Below are positions 48,001 through 58,727 of a stretch of DNA of 64,000 nt, one piece after another; position 1 is the stretch's first letter, and the number at the start of each line of letters is the position of its first letter. A program made the position numbers and the translations under genes. This stretch comes from Erythrobasidium yunnanense (taxonomy: Eukaryota > Basidiomycota > Cystobasidiomycetes > Erythrobasidiales > Erythrobasidiaceae): positions 3,135,111 to 3,199,110 of the forward strand of contig BCJC01000002.1 in the NCBI GenBank assembly GCA_001600175.1, in the 5' to 3' direction. Below the pieces are notes generated by a model. It had not been told where the DNA came from. It ran no database searches and saw only the letters and a program-made list of their open reading frames with translations.

Positions 48001-49110
48001 ACTATTACAGGAACTTGACGATGGCGATGAGCTCGACTTTCCTCTCGGAAATCCTACGACTGGCTTTGGGGCTTCGGCCTATAATAGCCGAGGCGACTCC
48101 AGCGTCACTCGTCGCCAACCTCCGCCAGCTCTTCCGTCGTCTATACTTGACAGCGCAATAGCAAGGCACGCGGTATCCGGGCCCGCATCAGCCACGTCTC
48201 CTTTGAGTAGTGCCTACTCGCAAACCCAATTACCGTTCGCTGCCACTCCTACAAGTGCTTCCTCAGTAAGGCATTTTGATCGAAGCCAAGTATCGAATGC
48301 CGACCTGGTCTCGCCTACCTACGCCAACTTCGCCTTAGCTCGAGGACCGAACAGGGCAGACGATAATGCACCTATTTCTACTCTATACGTCGGAGGACTT
48401 CCTTCCGTCCTTCCCAACTTGACGAGCCAAGTTTCTGCCAGTCTGCTTGAAGATGCACTTCGAGCTGTCTTCTCGAAATGCCAAGGCTTCAAGAGGTTGT
48501 CCTTCCGTCAAAAGAGCCAAGGGTACGCCTTACGAACATGTGATAGGCAACTACGAACTGACCATGCTTGCAGACCGATGTGTTTCATCGAGTTTGAGGA
48601 TGTAACCAGCGCTGCCAGAACAATGAGCGAGATGTACGGACACACTCTGGGAGGACTCGTGAAGGGAGGCATACGCTTAGCTTATAGGTCAGTTCAGCTG
48701 TTTCATGTCTGCGCGTCAGTATTGACGTATGCGTACACAGCAAAAACCCTCTCGGAGTCCGAGGCCTGGGTGGATCATCTGGACCCGGCTCACCAACTCC
48801 GCTTTCGCCATCGTACTTCGCCAGTGACGCTGCCTACATCTCATACCATGCCCTGGCGACGGCATCGACGCCTACTCTTGCAAGCCGAGGCAGTCATGAA
48901 CAAGTGCCGCTCTACAATCCGGCTTCGCAAGCTTCGTCAGCATACGCAAACGCGATATCGCCTTCAGCCTCCGCTTACAACACATACAGCTCTCGTCCGC
49001 ATCCCACACACCAAGTATCCGGGCACGAGACCTATCGCTATTCAGCAGCCACGCAGTCGCCCTCTTCCGCGGGGCCGACAAGCTTTTCCCCCTTTTCATT
49101 GGAGCGCTAA
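45068..49110 (+). CDS. Whi3-like two-RRM RNA-binding protein (1275 aa)
   Basis: Five exons sum to 1276 codons: 45068-46342, 46398-46963, 47020-48522, 48574-48687 and 48741-49110. The first ~600 residues are Ser/Ala/Pro-rich and disordered. RRM1 begins TTIFVVGFPEDIQEREFQNM, with an Ala-rich insert and then KQIIGFAKFRTREDALEARD. RRM2 begins ISTLYVGGLPSVLPNL and runs through QGFKRLSFRQKSQG, PMCFIEFEDVTSAARTM and KGGIRLAYSKNPLGVRG. The last of these is the signature of the Whi3/Whi4 group, which also includes fission yeast Cip2. Such proteins bind cyclin and other mRNAs and form condensates. The tail is Ser/Tyr/Pro-rich. The second intron (46964-47019) has a GC donor (gcaagt), and only this join makes the first RNP strand. 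Cell-cycle or polarity control is inferred. Confidence 0.9.
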
Positions 49111-49712
49111 ATTATTTCAACAATCAACATTCAGTAATATAGTACACTTTTCCGGCAACCAGCAATCTGCACACCCGCATCTGCACCACGCATTTGCATC
49201 AGCTCTTGTTATTCAGCAATGCCTTAGACAGCTAGATGCTTCATCACGTACCCCACTCTTTCAATCCCCGTACTTAGTAAGATCACCCTACAATTCCTTC
49301 CTTGGATTATTCAGTCATTTTGAAGTAGTTCCGCATCAGCGCAAGAACAAAATTCTGTGACTATGTATGATAGCGAGTCAAATTCTGGAGGCTTAAGAAG
49401 GTCTGCCTTTACAGTCCCTCAAGTTAGCACTTCCAGTTTGCGCTGTTCAAGGTGATGTGACATGGCTAGAAGCAGTCTGTAGGACATGCAGTCATTAGGC
49501 GTTCTTCAATGTTTATATGTAGCCATGCAAAGTCGAAATGGAGACCAAGGTTTGCGGTCTTTGACCTTACAGGATGATCAGCTTCTGCATTCTCTCTCCG
49601 AAGATAGCAGAGAGATCGCCAATGTACGAAGCCAGCTCGTACAAAACACCTTTCAACTGCCTCCCCATCGATTTGCCCACTTCAGTTGCTAGTAACTCAT
49701 CGCTGTTCTCCG
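49111..49712. other. Convergent 3' region between Whi3-like and glycine-zipper genes
   Basis: Two genes end towards each other here. Only short chance frames; no tRNA or repeat recognised. Confidence 0.5.
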
Positions 49713-50820
49713 CTAATACCGTGGCTCAACATACATACTACGTCGCCTATCATCACCGTAACTATCGCCTCGATAGGGAGCTGGACGGGAACGATCGTAG
49801 CTACCGCGGTTGTCGAAAGGTGCTTGGCTGTAATTAAGACACAAGATATAGTCAGCGGAAGCAGCATCACAGCAGATCTTTTAACTGACCCCTGGTAGAG
49901 TTTTCTTATCTGTCGAGGATCCAGTTCTGCTCTGTCCGAGTACATGAAGTCGTTGAGATTACCCGTGAGTCTCTGCCTTGCCGGGGGCAGACTATCGCGC
50001 CGGCCTCCGTGTCCTGATCGAGCATTGCTTGAGCCGCATGTTCCTGTATCGGAACCGGAGTCACTAAAACTGTAATAAAACAGGGTTAGCGAGCGTTTGA
50101 AGTTTATCCTGGAAATGCTGACCTGCTTGGGGCACGGTTGTAAGTGATGCGCTGGGGTCTCGGCTGCTTGCGAATAGCATTGTCGTATTCATCCTTCCTC
50201 CCCATGTCGCTGCGCTCGTTGGTGTTTTTACGGCGATCATTAAACTTTTTCATACCGAAAACACCTGCTCCTATAGCTGCAGTTGTCGCTAGCTTGTGTC
50301 TATCAAAGAAGCTCTGGCTCTTCTGATCTTCATCGTAATCACCATCATCACTTTCATTGGGCCTATCGTTACGAGCGTGCTGAGCCAGGGCTATGGCACC
50401 TACGCCCGCGCCCAGACCTGCCGTTACTAGCAGACGCTTGTGCTGCCTGGGGTCGAAGCTCTTCCTCTTACCCTGTCGATCATCGGGAGCAGCAGGAGGC
50501 AGGGATAATCGGTGATGAGACTTTCGGCGTTCGTCGATGCCATCATCATAGCGTCTACTGTTCTTTATGTGCCTTTGCCGATCTTCCCTGCCAGGGTCCT
50601 CCTCCTTTGACTTATTCAGTCGTTTAGCTGTGAGAGCGCCTCCAACGGCGGCTGCCAGCCCTCCGCCGACGAGATACGCTGTACCATGTCTCCCTATATG
50701 AGAATCTCTAGGCTTATCGTCATGTCGGACTGTGTGAGAGCCTCTAGATCTTTCATCTTCGCTGGCGCTGGAGTAGCTGGAATATGCTCGAGGGTAAGCT
50801 GGTCGAGGCTGCGGAGGCAT
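49713..50820 (-). CDS. Charged protein with three glycine-zipper segments (330 aa)
   Basis: Three exons on the minus strand close in frame: 50820-50123, 50069-49890 and 49827-49713. The protein starts MPPQPRPAYPRAYSSYSSAS. Three Gly/Ala-rich, weakly hydrophobic segments alternate with Arg/Lys/Asp-rich linkers: GTAYLVGGGLAAAVGGALTA, LLVTAGLGAGVGAIALAQHA and LATTAAIGAGVFGMKKF. The tail is Arg/Tyr/Gly-rich (APYRGDSYGDDRRRSMYVEP). The GxxxG spacing is that of glycine-zipper helices, which pack in membranes or oligomers. No signal peptide. Similar low-complexity proteins are common in fungi and poorly studied. Function unknown. Confidence 0.75.
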
Positions 50821-51438
50821 TGTGCAGTTGTGTGTGATGGGAAGAGAGTGTGTCGATGTGTGTCTTGACGCCTTGCCAGAAGGTGTGAGTATAGAAGAGC
50901 CAAGAGACAGCAGGGTCGTTTCGCGAGCTCCACTGAGTTATGCAGAGCGGACAATATCCACCCTCGATTTGTAGGGTGCGACTTCTGCCTTTCGTCAGCT
51001 CCACGCACGACCTCCGCTAGATCCTTGAATGGAAGAGTAGGTCGATAGATCGGGCGAGAGGCGGGCGGCCAGCATGCGAGCTGAGCAGATCTGCAGACGT
51101 CCTGCGAAGTAAGCATTCTATAGCCTGTATCACACGGAGAAGAGATGGAATGTGACAAAGTGTCAGAAGGTCTGTAGACACTTAAAGTCAGCAGAATGCT
51201 AGCCGAATTGGCTTCAGACACAGCGGAAGTTCAGCATATCAAGAATACCAAGTAGTTTACATCGAGCCACAAGCTGTAGGTAGACCAGACACAAATTTCC
51301 TCCAAGGTGAATCGTTGACCACCTTGAGACTCTGGACACATAGACTGTTTGATCGTAAGAGGGTTTCGTAAGGGAGAAGTAGCAGTCGTCGTTTGGAAGT
51401 AGGAGGCAGAGTAGAAAGAGAGAGAGAGAGATGTGCAC
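50821..51438. other. Intergenic region, upstream of glycine-zipper gene
   Basis: Holds a short (GA)n microsatellite at about 51416-51432, just past the BAR gene stop. No other gene recognised. Confidence 0.5.
51416..51432. repeat. (GA)n microsatellite
   Basis: A run of alternating agagagag just beyond the stop codon of the BAR-domain gene, in its 3' region. Confidence 0.8.
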
Positions 51439-52738
51439 CTAGTTCCTGCTCTTCCTGTAGTCGACTTCGGCTTGTACTCCGGCTTCTTCGATAGATTCGA
51501 CGATGCTGCCTAGCGCTTCGGCGGCTCTGGCGTGGTCTGCACAATGACACACTATTCAGATACATCCATATACAGGAGAAAAGGTATACTCACACTCCTG
51601 CTGAGCCTTGACCAGCGCAGCAAGCGATTTGAGGGGTTCGGGCTGCGAAGACAAGGACGATCAGCTGACTTCTCAGAAGGTGACACGAGTGTGGTCTGAC
51701 ATCATCAAGAACAGTTCTCATCAGATTGATAGCCTCCTCCGTTGCTGTCACGAGCGTCTCCTCTGCGGCCTCTACGTCCAATCTCGCCTGTTCCTGCTTC
51801 TGACTCGCAGCAGCCGCATTGAGCGCCTTGTACTTTGCCCTCGCCGCATCCAACGACAGACGCGCTGACTTTACAGTCGCTCTCGCTTTGACAGCCGCGT
51901 TGATCTGGTTGTTCAAGGTCGACTGCCAAGGCTTGCTAAAGTTGTTTGTAATGGCGCTGTCTTGAGCTAGACGAGACCTTCCGACTTTATCTTGAGCTAC
52001 GGCGTATGATTGTAGGGCTTTGCCGAGTCGAACATCTCCCTGTGACCCGCTTGCATCGGGTGCCGAGCTGCCTGCATTCAGCTCCAGGGCGCCTGATTGA
52101 CAACCTCAGCACGGTTCACCAGGCTGCAGCGAATGATAATGCTCACTGTTCGCAGCTGACCTCGACAGAGCATGCGCAAGGGTCTTCTTTGTCTCTGTAG
52201 GTTTGTTGGTGGTCTCTACCTTTGGCAAGTTTGTATTCTTTGTCGCTTGAGCAGCCCAGAATGTGACAGAGTGTGATACGTTTGCTCCCAATTCACCCAA
52301 AGACTCGTTGATGTTTGTAGGGTAATCGTATGTTTCGGTTGAGTAGACCTTGGATAGCTTGAGTAGGGAGAGATGGGCGTTTCGCAGGGCGTCGCAGCGT
52401 CGTTCCAGCGATTTGTACTCTGTGGAATCAACACTAGGATTAGCATATCACAACCATGGAATTGCTTTAGATTGTCGGCAGTCCCCACCCTCTGGCAGCT
52501 CGGTCACTGCGTCCTCGTCTGTCCTTCCAATACTCTCCTTTACTGTCTGCTGTAATTCATTGAATCCCTTTGTAAACTTGCTCCCTGTCCCTGATAGATC
52601 TATACCCTGCACAGAGTTGGCCAAGTTGCCCGACAAGCTGCTGAACTGAGATGATAGATTCCTTGATAACACGGTGTACAGCTCAGCTTTGAACACTCTT
52701 GAAATACTTTCTAGTGGTTTTGCTTACTTCCACGACAT
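51439..52738 (-). CDS. BAR-domain protein (Gvp36-like)
   Basis: Membrane-curving BAR protein. Exons from ATG 52738: 11 nt (MSWK...), then VFKAELYTVLSRNLSSQFSS from 52697, KSLERRCDALRNAHLSLLKL, LGELGANVSHSVTFW, LGKALQSYAVAQDKVGRSRL, NNQINAAVKARATVKSARLS, LVTATEEAINLMRTVLDDPE and a last exon HARAAEALGSIVESIEEAG. This is the three-helix BAR layout of the fungal Gvp36/endophilin-like group, including the ARATVKSARLSLDAARAKYK helix and the terminal HARAAEAL helix. The first join requires an intron of only 30 nt (52727-52698, gtaagc...tcaag). If that is wrong, the true start lies elsewhere. Likely role: Golgi or endosomal membrane shaping. Confidence 0.85.
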
Positions 52739-52877
52739 GATTGTTGATCTATGTTTCAGTCGCAAGTCAAGCTTGGCTGATAGCGGATTCCTGAAGAAAG
52801 CTAAATCTACAAAGATGCTACGATAACAAGAACCTACAAGGCTAAACAATCTACGACAGTCTGACAGTGCCAGCGCT

Positions 52878-53770
52878 ATGGCTGCTCGCTTTCGCGCGTT
52901 CCTGCAGAAGCATCCCAGAATCGATAGATCTCTCACGCTCGTCGCATGGCTTCCCGTGGTCATCTTCATCAATCAGCATGTAGCTGGTGTTATCGCGATA
53001 GAGGGAAGGTCAGTAGATGCGGAAAGCCGATGCAGGCTCGATGACTTTTGCCTTGCCGGATTGTGATGCTGATGCTGATCTACTTTGGTGCTAGGTCTAT
53101 GCAGGTGCGAAGCCAAACTCAGAAGCGTGCATAACCCTCCTTACATGCCATATCTCCCAGCCAACGTTCAATCCTGATGCCTCGTTCATGCACGAAGATG
53201 TCGTTCTTGTCAATCGATGGGTCAGGTCAAGTCAGCACTATCGCATCGGAGATATCATCACATTCTGGTATGCAACTTCTTCCCATCATTCATTTTCCCC
53301 CTTTGCAATCTAAGCCGTACATCAGGGCGCCTGGCATAAACAAGTCTGTACTGGTCACGAAGCGTATAGTCGCTTTGCAAGGCGATGTAGTGCGCACACT
53401 TCCGCCTTGGAAGGATCGAATGGTCCGTGTGCCGCCTGGACATGCGTGGGTAGAAGGCGATGAGCCCAATAGAAGCAGGGACAGCAATACATTCGGGCCG
53501 GTGCGTATCCTGACTTCATTCCTCATATTCTTCCATCTGATTATCCTATCTCTTCGTCTACAGCTGCCTCTTGGCTTGGTGAACGGCAAGATCGAAGCTA
53601 TCATGTACGCACACTCACTCTCTTTAGCAGCCGAGTAGTGTAGCAGCTGAACCGTCCATCGCAGATGGCCACACTGGAGAATCAGCTGGACGAACCGTAA
53701 TCTGCCAGAGGCGTCTCAGAAGCGTGTCATACATCATCGCGACAACATCGATGTCCTGCCTGTTCGGTAG
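52878..53770 (+). CDS. IMP2: Mitochondrial inner membrane peptidase subunit 2 (189 aa)
   Basis: Type I signal peptidase-like protease that trims intermembrane-space sorting signals. Six exons sum to 190 codons: 52878-53008, 53095-53104, 53161-53267, 53326-53500, 53564-53604 and 53665-53770. The N-terminal membrane span is LTLVAWLPVVIFINQHVAGV. The catalytic Ser lies in RSMQPTFNPD and is supplied by a 10-nt microexon. The catalytic Lys lies in VTKRIVALQGD. The later conserved box is GHAWVEGDEPNRSRDSNTFG. Length and motif order match Imp2 rather than Imp1. The exon sums and motifs leave little doubt. Confidence 0.93.
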
Positions 53771-54114
53771 CAAGCCCGTCCGTCAAGCCACGTCAATTAG
53801 ACTGGCTAAGGGATTCCTCCAGCAACATGATGTCCATAAGACAGCTGTCCAATCGGGTCACTACAAAGCCAACCCATCATCTCTGCGCCGATCTCGACCA
53901 GGAGCACATCGGACAGAGCAACATAGTGAGCATTCAGAAGGAAGCCACAGAGACAGGGAGACAAAAATGTCCATTACCGGATCCAACGCCTGATTGACAG
54001 AGAAGACAAGAATAAATAGGGGGCTATACACATTTTCATAGTGATTACGGAGCAAGGGCAAGTTCCTGTTCACCTTCTCTTTATATAGAGCCATCGATCT
54101 ATCATATCAATCTC
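53771..54114. other. Convergent 3' region between IMP2 and esterase
   Basis: Nothing recognised beyond chance short frames. Confidence 0.5.
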
Positions 54115-56723
54115 TCACGCTCCGACTTTGTCGTAGGCAAACCCTGCTTGTTGCAGAACAGCGCACTGCTCAGGGTATGCTAGGCCACCATTCGTAGGCG
54201 GCGTATTGATGTAATGAATAGTACTGTTTGGAGTAAATGTAGTGAATGGAACAGCTTGTGATGTCGCTAAGCTGGCTGCATAGCTTCGGCCACGAGCATT
54301 TTGGTACGCGGCTTGCAGCTGAGGAGAGTGGGTCCGGAAGAAGCTCGTCCATGTATCGACGACGTATTGGTTGTAGACCAGATCTATCCCAACCGCGAAT
54401 GTCAGCAGAGCTATCGGTGACCAGGTATTAACGCAAGACACACCATTGTAGCCGATCGGCGTGACGCCGTATGGGATACCAGCTACGTTGCTGCTTCCGA
54501 ATACCTCGATAAGGTCTTCAGCATGGCACACGTTATCATATCCACTAGGGTTGTATGGCGTGCACGGCGCAGGTGCATCAGCACCAGGATAGAGACCTTT
54601 ATCAATTCGGAAACTGTAAAGCGAGGAGAATGTGCTCTTCTCGGCAGCCGTGGATAGGACCTGCTGCAGGGGGCATTCTGCGGGTTCAAGCTGTCAGCTG
54701 AGGTGCAAATTCTGGCAGTATACTAAACGTACGCCATTGTGTAAGACTGTAGAATACATATTTCAGCTATACTTCTGCGTAAACATGCAGCAGAAGACTC
54801 ACGTTACAAGCTGTCCAACTAGATTGCGCAGAGCATCGGGATCTGTCGTGTTGAAGGCGAACTGCAAAACAATTGTGTTAGTACAATACGTGTGAAGGAA
54901 TCAGCCTGCTACAAAGCTTACCAAGCTAGGATTGTTTTGAATGGCTGTGACTGTTGCATTATCAAACGCTCGAGGTATCACTAGGCCAAGAACAGCTTCG
55001 GTAGCCGGGAGAGGGCTTGTTATGACGGCATCTACGAAGCCGACACCTTCGTTCCGGACATCGCCAATCATGAGGGGAATACCAGCAGATGGAAGTGTAC
55101 CATTCGCGATGAGCTTGTTAGGCAGGCCATCGACTATTCCTGTACCAATGACAGGTAGAAGAGGCTCCACAGCCGATGCCAGGGGTCCAGCATCGGCATA
55201 AGAGGTCCAACCTGCAGTCGCGGCCGTCGTGATAGCGTCAACAGTCGAGTTTGATACGAACGACTGTGCGTCCGCTGATCGCAGGCATGCGAGTTGGGCG
55301 GCAGCGTCGCCTGATGTGCAGTTGGTAGTGTTCAAGAGAGCAGGGTATTGATAGTTGACAAACGTCTCTCGGTTGAAGAATGGTAGCCAAGGTGCAGACT
55401 CAGAAACAGCAGCGCTGAACAGACCCTTTGCAGGAGACGAGCTCAGGAGAGCTAGCACGCTCTGTGCACCGGCGGACTCTCCGAAGATAGTGACGCGAGA
55501 AGGATCACCTCCGAATGCAGAGATATGCGATTGTACCCATCTGAGAGCTTGGATCTGGTCACCTGTTCGATCGGAGAAATCAGTAATGCTCCTGCGCAGA
55601 TCGGCAAGTTTCTCGCTTACTGATGCACTGAGACCCGTTGAGCGAAGCACTGGCCATGTTTCCAAGTACACCTAGACGATAGTTGACGTTTACGACTACT
55701 ACATCTCCTCGAGAGGCCATATTGCCGCCATCGTAGCTGCGGGGGCCTCCGCATTAGCATCACCAAATGCACAAACGTGGTGATTCTACGCACATAGAGA
55801 TCGCATTTGAACCACTCGTAAAAGCACCCCCGTATATCCAAACAGCTACCGGCAAACTAGCATTTTGGCTTGCGCCGCTGCTGTTCGCCAACGGGATCAT
55901 AGGCGTGTAGACATTGAGGTTCAAACAGTCCTCAGAGAACTGCAAGCCGACAGGGTAGCCGTCCGAATTGGTAACGTTCGCTGCAGTAGCACTCGTGCCT
56001 TCAGATTGGGCAGCATTGCCCTCGTCCTGCTGTAGACAGGTGGCACCGAATGCAGTAGCAGTGAAGTTGTTGTATGATCCATTGTATGGCTGAGCATTGG
56101 CGAATTGCAAATTTCCAGTAGGAGGGGCAGCGAATGGAATGCCTAGGAAGCGGAAAGTCCTGGCATCTCGATAGCCTACGAAGCTTCCGTTGGCAGATCT
56201 AGCGACTACTTCGGTACCATTGACGGAGATAGGCGTGTTGGCATTGTAAGGTGCAGCGGAGTTGGTACATAGAACCGGCTGGTTGGGAAGAAGTCAGATT
56301 CTTCAGGTCGGGTCTTCGAACAGGGAGGAAAGCAGTGCTTACCAGGGGCTCGGAACAGTTCCCCGAAGAGACAAACTGAACGCCAACATTGTAAATATTG
56401 CAGCTTTCTTGCTGCCTTCGGGCAAAGCGGAGTGCGGGCGACGATGATCCACCACCCAGATGCAGTCTAGATGAGTTCTGAAGCTCTCCAGTGTAGACTA
56501 GGTATTTGAGTTGATCTTCTATGTCTGAATTTACAGAAGATAGGAGCTGCTCGGAGTAACCGGCACAAGCTGAAGCGGCATCCGATCCAGGTGTGTCTTG
56601 CAGAATGAGCAGAGCAGAAGTGCTTGCATTGAAGGAAAGGTCATTCTGGTATAGAACTCGAAGCTGGGCCAGCGCTGGAGCAGCGAACGAAGTCGCTAAT
56701 CCAAGAAGAGCAAGATGGTGCAT
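54115..56723 (-). CDS. Secreted type-B carboxylesterase/lipase (alpha/beta hydrolase)
   Basis: Extracellular ester hydrolase of the cholinesterase/Geotrichum-lipase family. ATG 56723 begins a signal peptide (MHHLALLGLATSFAAPALAQ). A Cys-containing N-terminal extension is followed by FLGIPFAAPPTGNLQF, EDCLNLNVYTP, LPVAVWIYGGAFTSGSNAI (oxyanion region), the nucleophile elbow VTIFGESAGAQS and a late CHAEDLIEVFG segment that fits the catalytic-His position. About seven introns. Many N-x-S/T sites agree with secretion and glycosylation. The protein ends AYDKVGA at 54115. The ~170-residue N-terminal extension before the family-typical start is longer than in most members. Substrate unknown. Confidence 0.9.
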
Positions 56724-57229
56724 CTTGACTTTTCGTCACTTGGAACTCCGGGAGGACAAGTAAACCGCCCGCAGGGAAAAAGCAACGAGAGGAAAGGAGG
56801 AAGAGAGAGAAGTGTATACAAGAGTCGGCACGAGGAGAAGCTGTCTAGCGCAAGAAGCCCAAAGGAACAGCGCCTGCCCGAAATGGAGCCTTCACGCGCG
56901 AGCCGGCTTTAACGGTCCCGCTGCAGCAAGCGCTGGCGATGTATCAGCAAACGGCAGCGGTATCACTATTTGTATAGTTTCCGCAGACCTCAATCTAATC
57001 GCGCGAGTACAGCGATTTGATGTTAGAAAGTCGGATCGCGGAAACATACTGTACTTATTACAGCGGTCTGATACCAGTACAACAAAGATGGAGATCAACA
57101 TTTTGATGAGAGCTATTCAATGCGCAGTGGCTGTCCGGCTTGCTACAGTTTCCTAGATGTAGGGAGAGACTGGTGTGAGAAATGAAGGAGGGGTCAGTCG
57201 CAAACAATCGCATACTGCACGATCATATG
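56724..57229. other. Intergenic region upstream of the esterase
   Basis: Purine-rich close to the esterase start. A possible extra 3' exon of the tiny neighbour (reading YR after a gtaagt donor at its last codons) could fall here, but is not convincing. Confidence 0.4.
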
Positions 57230-57598
57230 TCACTTACTGTAGTATGGATCCACATGCGGGTGTACCATTGGGATCCCGCCAGCAGGATAGCCCAGTCCGA
57301 CACCCATGCCGAGTCTGTTTCCAAGCGCGAGATCGTAGTTGAGCATGGCGTTTTGAGTCGCGGCCTGGCGCATCATCGTGTTCTGCATCAGCATAGCCTG
57401 CTGTGTAGCTGCCGATTGGGCAAGAGCCCCTGTCAAGGTAGCTCTGCGCAGATAGCTAGGTGCGTCATAGAACCTATGTCAGCTAGAGCATCCACTCAAG
57501 AATGAAGTGACGATGACCTACCTCGGGTGACCGTAGGAGGCATGCCCATATGCGCCGTTCAGGTATCGAGGAGGATGTGGGTAGCCGAATCCGAACAT
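57230..57598 (-). CDS. Tiny Met/Gly/Tyr/Ala-rich protein (106 aa)
   Basis: Two exons close in frame: 57598-57522 and 57473-57230. It starts MFGFGYPHPPRYLNGAYGHA, continues with a Met/Ala/Gln helix (LAQSAATQQAMLMQNTMMRQ) and ends with a Gly-rich segment (LGMGVGLGYPAGGIPM) and HPHVDPYYSK. The gtaagt at the last codons could be a donor to a further exon. No signal peptide. No family recognised. It lies next to a second tiny protein with similar composition. Confidence 0.55.
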
Positions 57599-58009
57599 CT
57601 TGTTAGCTTTGAGATCGAGGTTGGCCGCGTTGTATCGTCTGCACTGCAAGCGATAATGACGGAGCAGAAACTGACGAGAGACGTTAGCTGAAAAAGCTGA
57701 GGACACACAGCCTTTTGTGCAGGACGGTGAAAGGTGAGTCCGGATGGTCAGCAGACGAATGAGCCGGATCAGACTCGGCAGTTGAGCTGGCCGATCGATG
57801 TGGAAGATTGCATAAGCTAGTGGTGACTGTGGCAGAGAAAAGTCTTGGTAACGTCAACTCAGATAGACACCTTCCGGCGCCAATCGCTAGTCAAGCTCAT
57901 AGAATGGGGAAACTGTCATAAAACGCTATTTCGTAAAGGCAATCGTATCAGTACAGACGTTGGCAGTCATCGTTATACAAGCCTTGAGCAGGCCGAGGCG
58001 GTAGGATGT
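57599..58009. other. Spacer between the two tiny Met/Gly-rich genes
   Basis: No gene or repeat recognised. An in-frame upstream stretch of the 57598 gene lacks an ATG. Confidence 0.45.
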
Positions 58010-58291
58010 CTACCAGATCGATGCTGAAGGAAAATGCCGCGCATCAGCATCGTGAGGGGAAACAAGGCGTGTGAGAGAAGACATACAGAACGGATACATG
58101 TGCCGGGCCAAGCTCGAGCCATACATTCCGCCATTACCCCAGATACCTCGATGGTAAGGAGAGAAACGGTTGTAGGCCATTGGGTGCATGGCTCCCATGC
58201 CCATTCCCATCCCCATGCCCATATTGTAAGTGTTCATGCCCAAGTGAGGCATAGGATACATGCTGTTAGCCATCAAGAGGGGATCAGCCAT
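58010..58291 (-). CDS. Tiny Met/Gly/Tyr-rich protein (72 aa)
   Basis: Two exons close in frame: 58291-58087 and 58023-58010. It starts MADPLLMANSMYPMPHLG, has an (MG)n run encoded by repeated atgggc/atgggg codons (about 58190-58230), then HPMAYNRFSPYHRGIWGNGG and ends MYPFSIW. Composition resembles its neighbour at 57230-57598. No signal peptide or known domain. Confidence 0.55.
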   Translation of the reverse strand: MADPLLMANSMYPMPHLGMNTYNMGMGMGMGMGAMHPMAYNRFSPYHRGIWGNGGMYGSSLARHMYPFCMSSLTRLVSPHDADARHFPSASIW

Positions 58292-58727
58292 GATATGGCC
58301 GGCTCTGCAGAACGAGATACATGGTTTTTAGCGAAAGCTCAGACTGAAGTAGTGATAGTTGGGTACTGAGGCTTACACTGGAGTAAATGGAGAAAACATC
58401 TTGACGATTTGCGAGATAGCTGATTTGGTAAGCTAGAAGAGAGACCAGGCCAACGGCTCTTGTGTTCATAAGATCTGGACTACACTGTCTTGTGCGCCGT
58501 CTCTTTGGCTCTGGTCTGTCCTGTACGGAACTCGTTCGGAAAGCGGAGGGTGCATAGGACTGGAAGATGGCCGTCGATTTGGGTAGCCGGAGCCTCTGCA
58601 ATGTTGACGACACTAACGCAGCAGGCGTTTATCCTCAAATCATTGCCAAAGTGATTTGTGCAGTCTGGCAGAGGTCCTCGACTCCCCTTCAACCGCTTTC
58701 TCGCCAACCGTTCATGAGTGCATCTGG
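58292..58727. other. Divergent promoter region between tiny protein gene and WAPL
   Basis: Two genes face outward from here. Frames present on both strands lack ATG or splice support. No RNA gene seen. Confidence 0.45.

Noticed and set aside
50694-51221. 175-codon minus-strand frame upstream of the glycine-zipper gene
   Set aside because: It partly overlaps that gene's first exon in another frame and reads as random composition.
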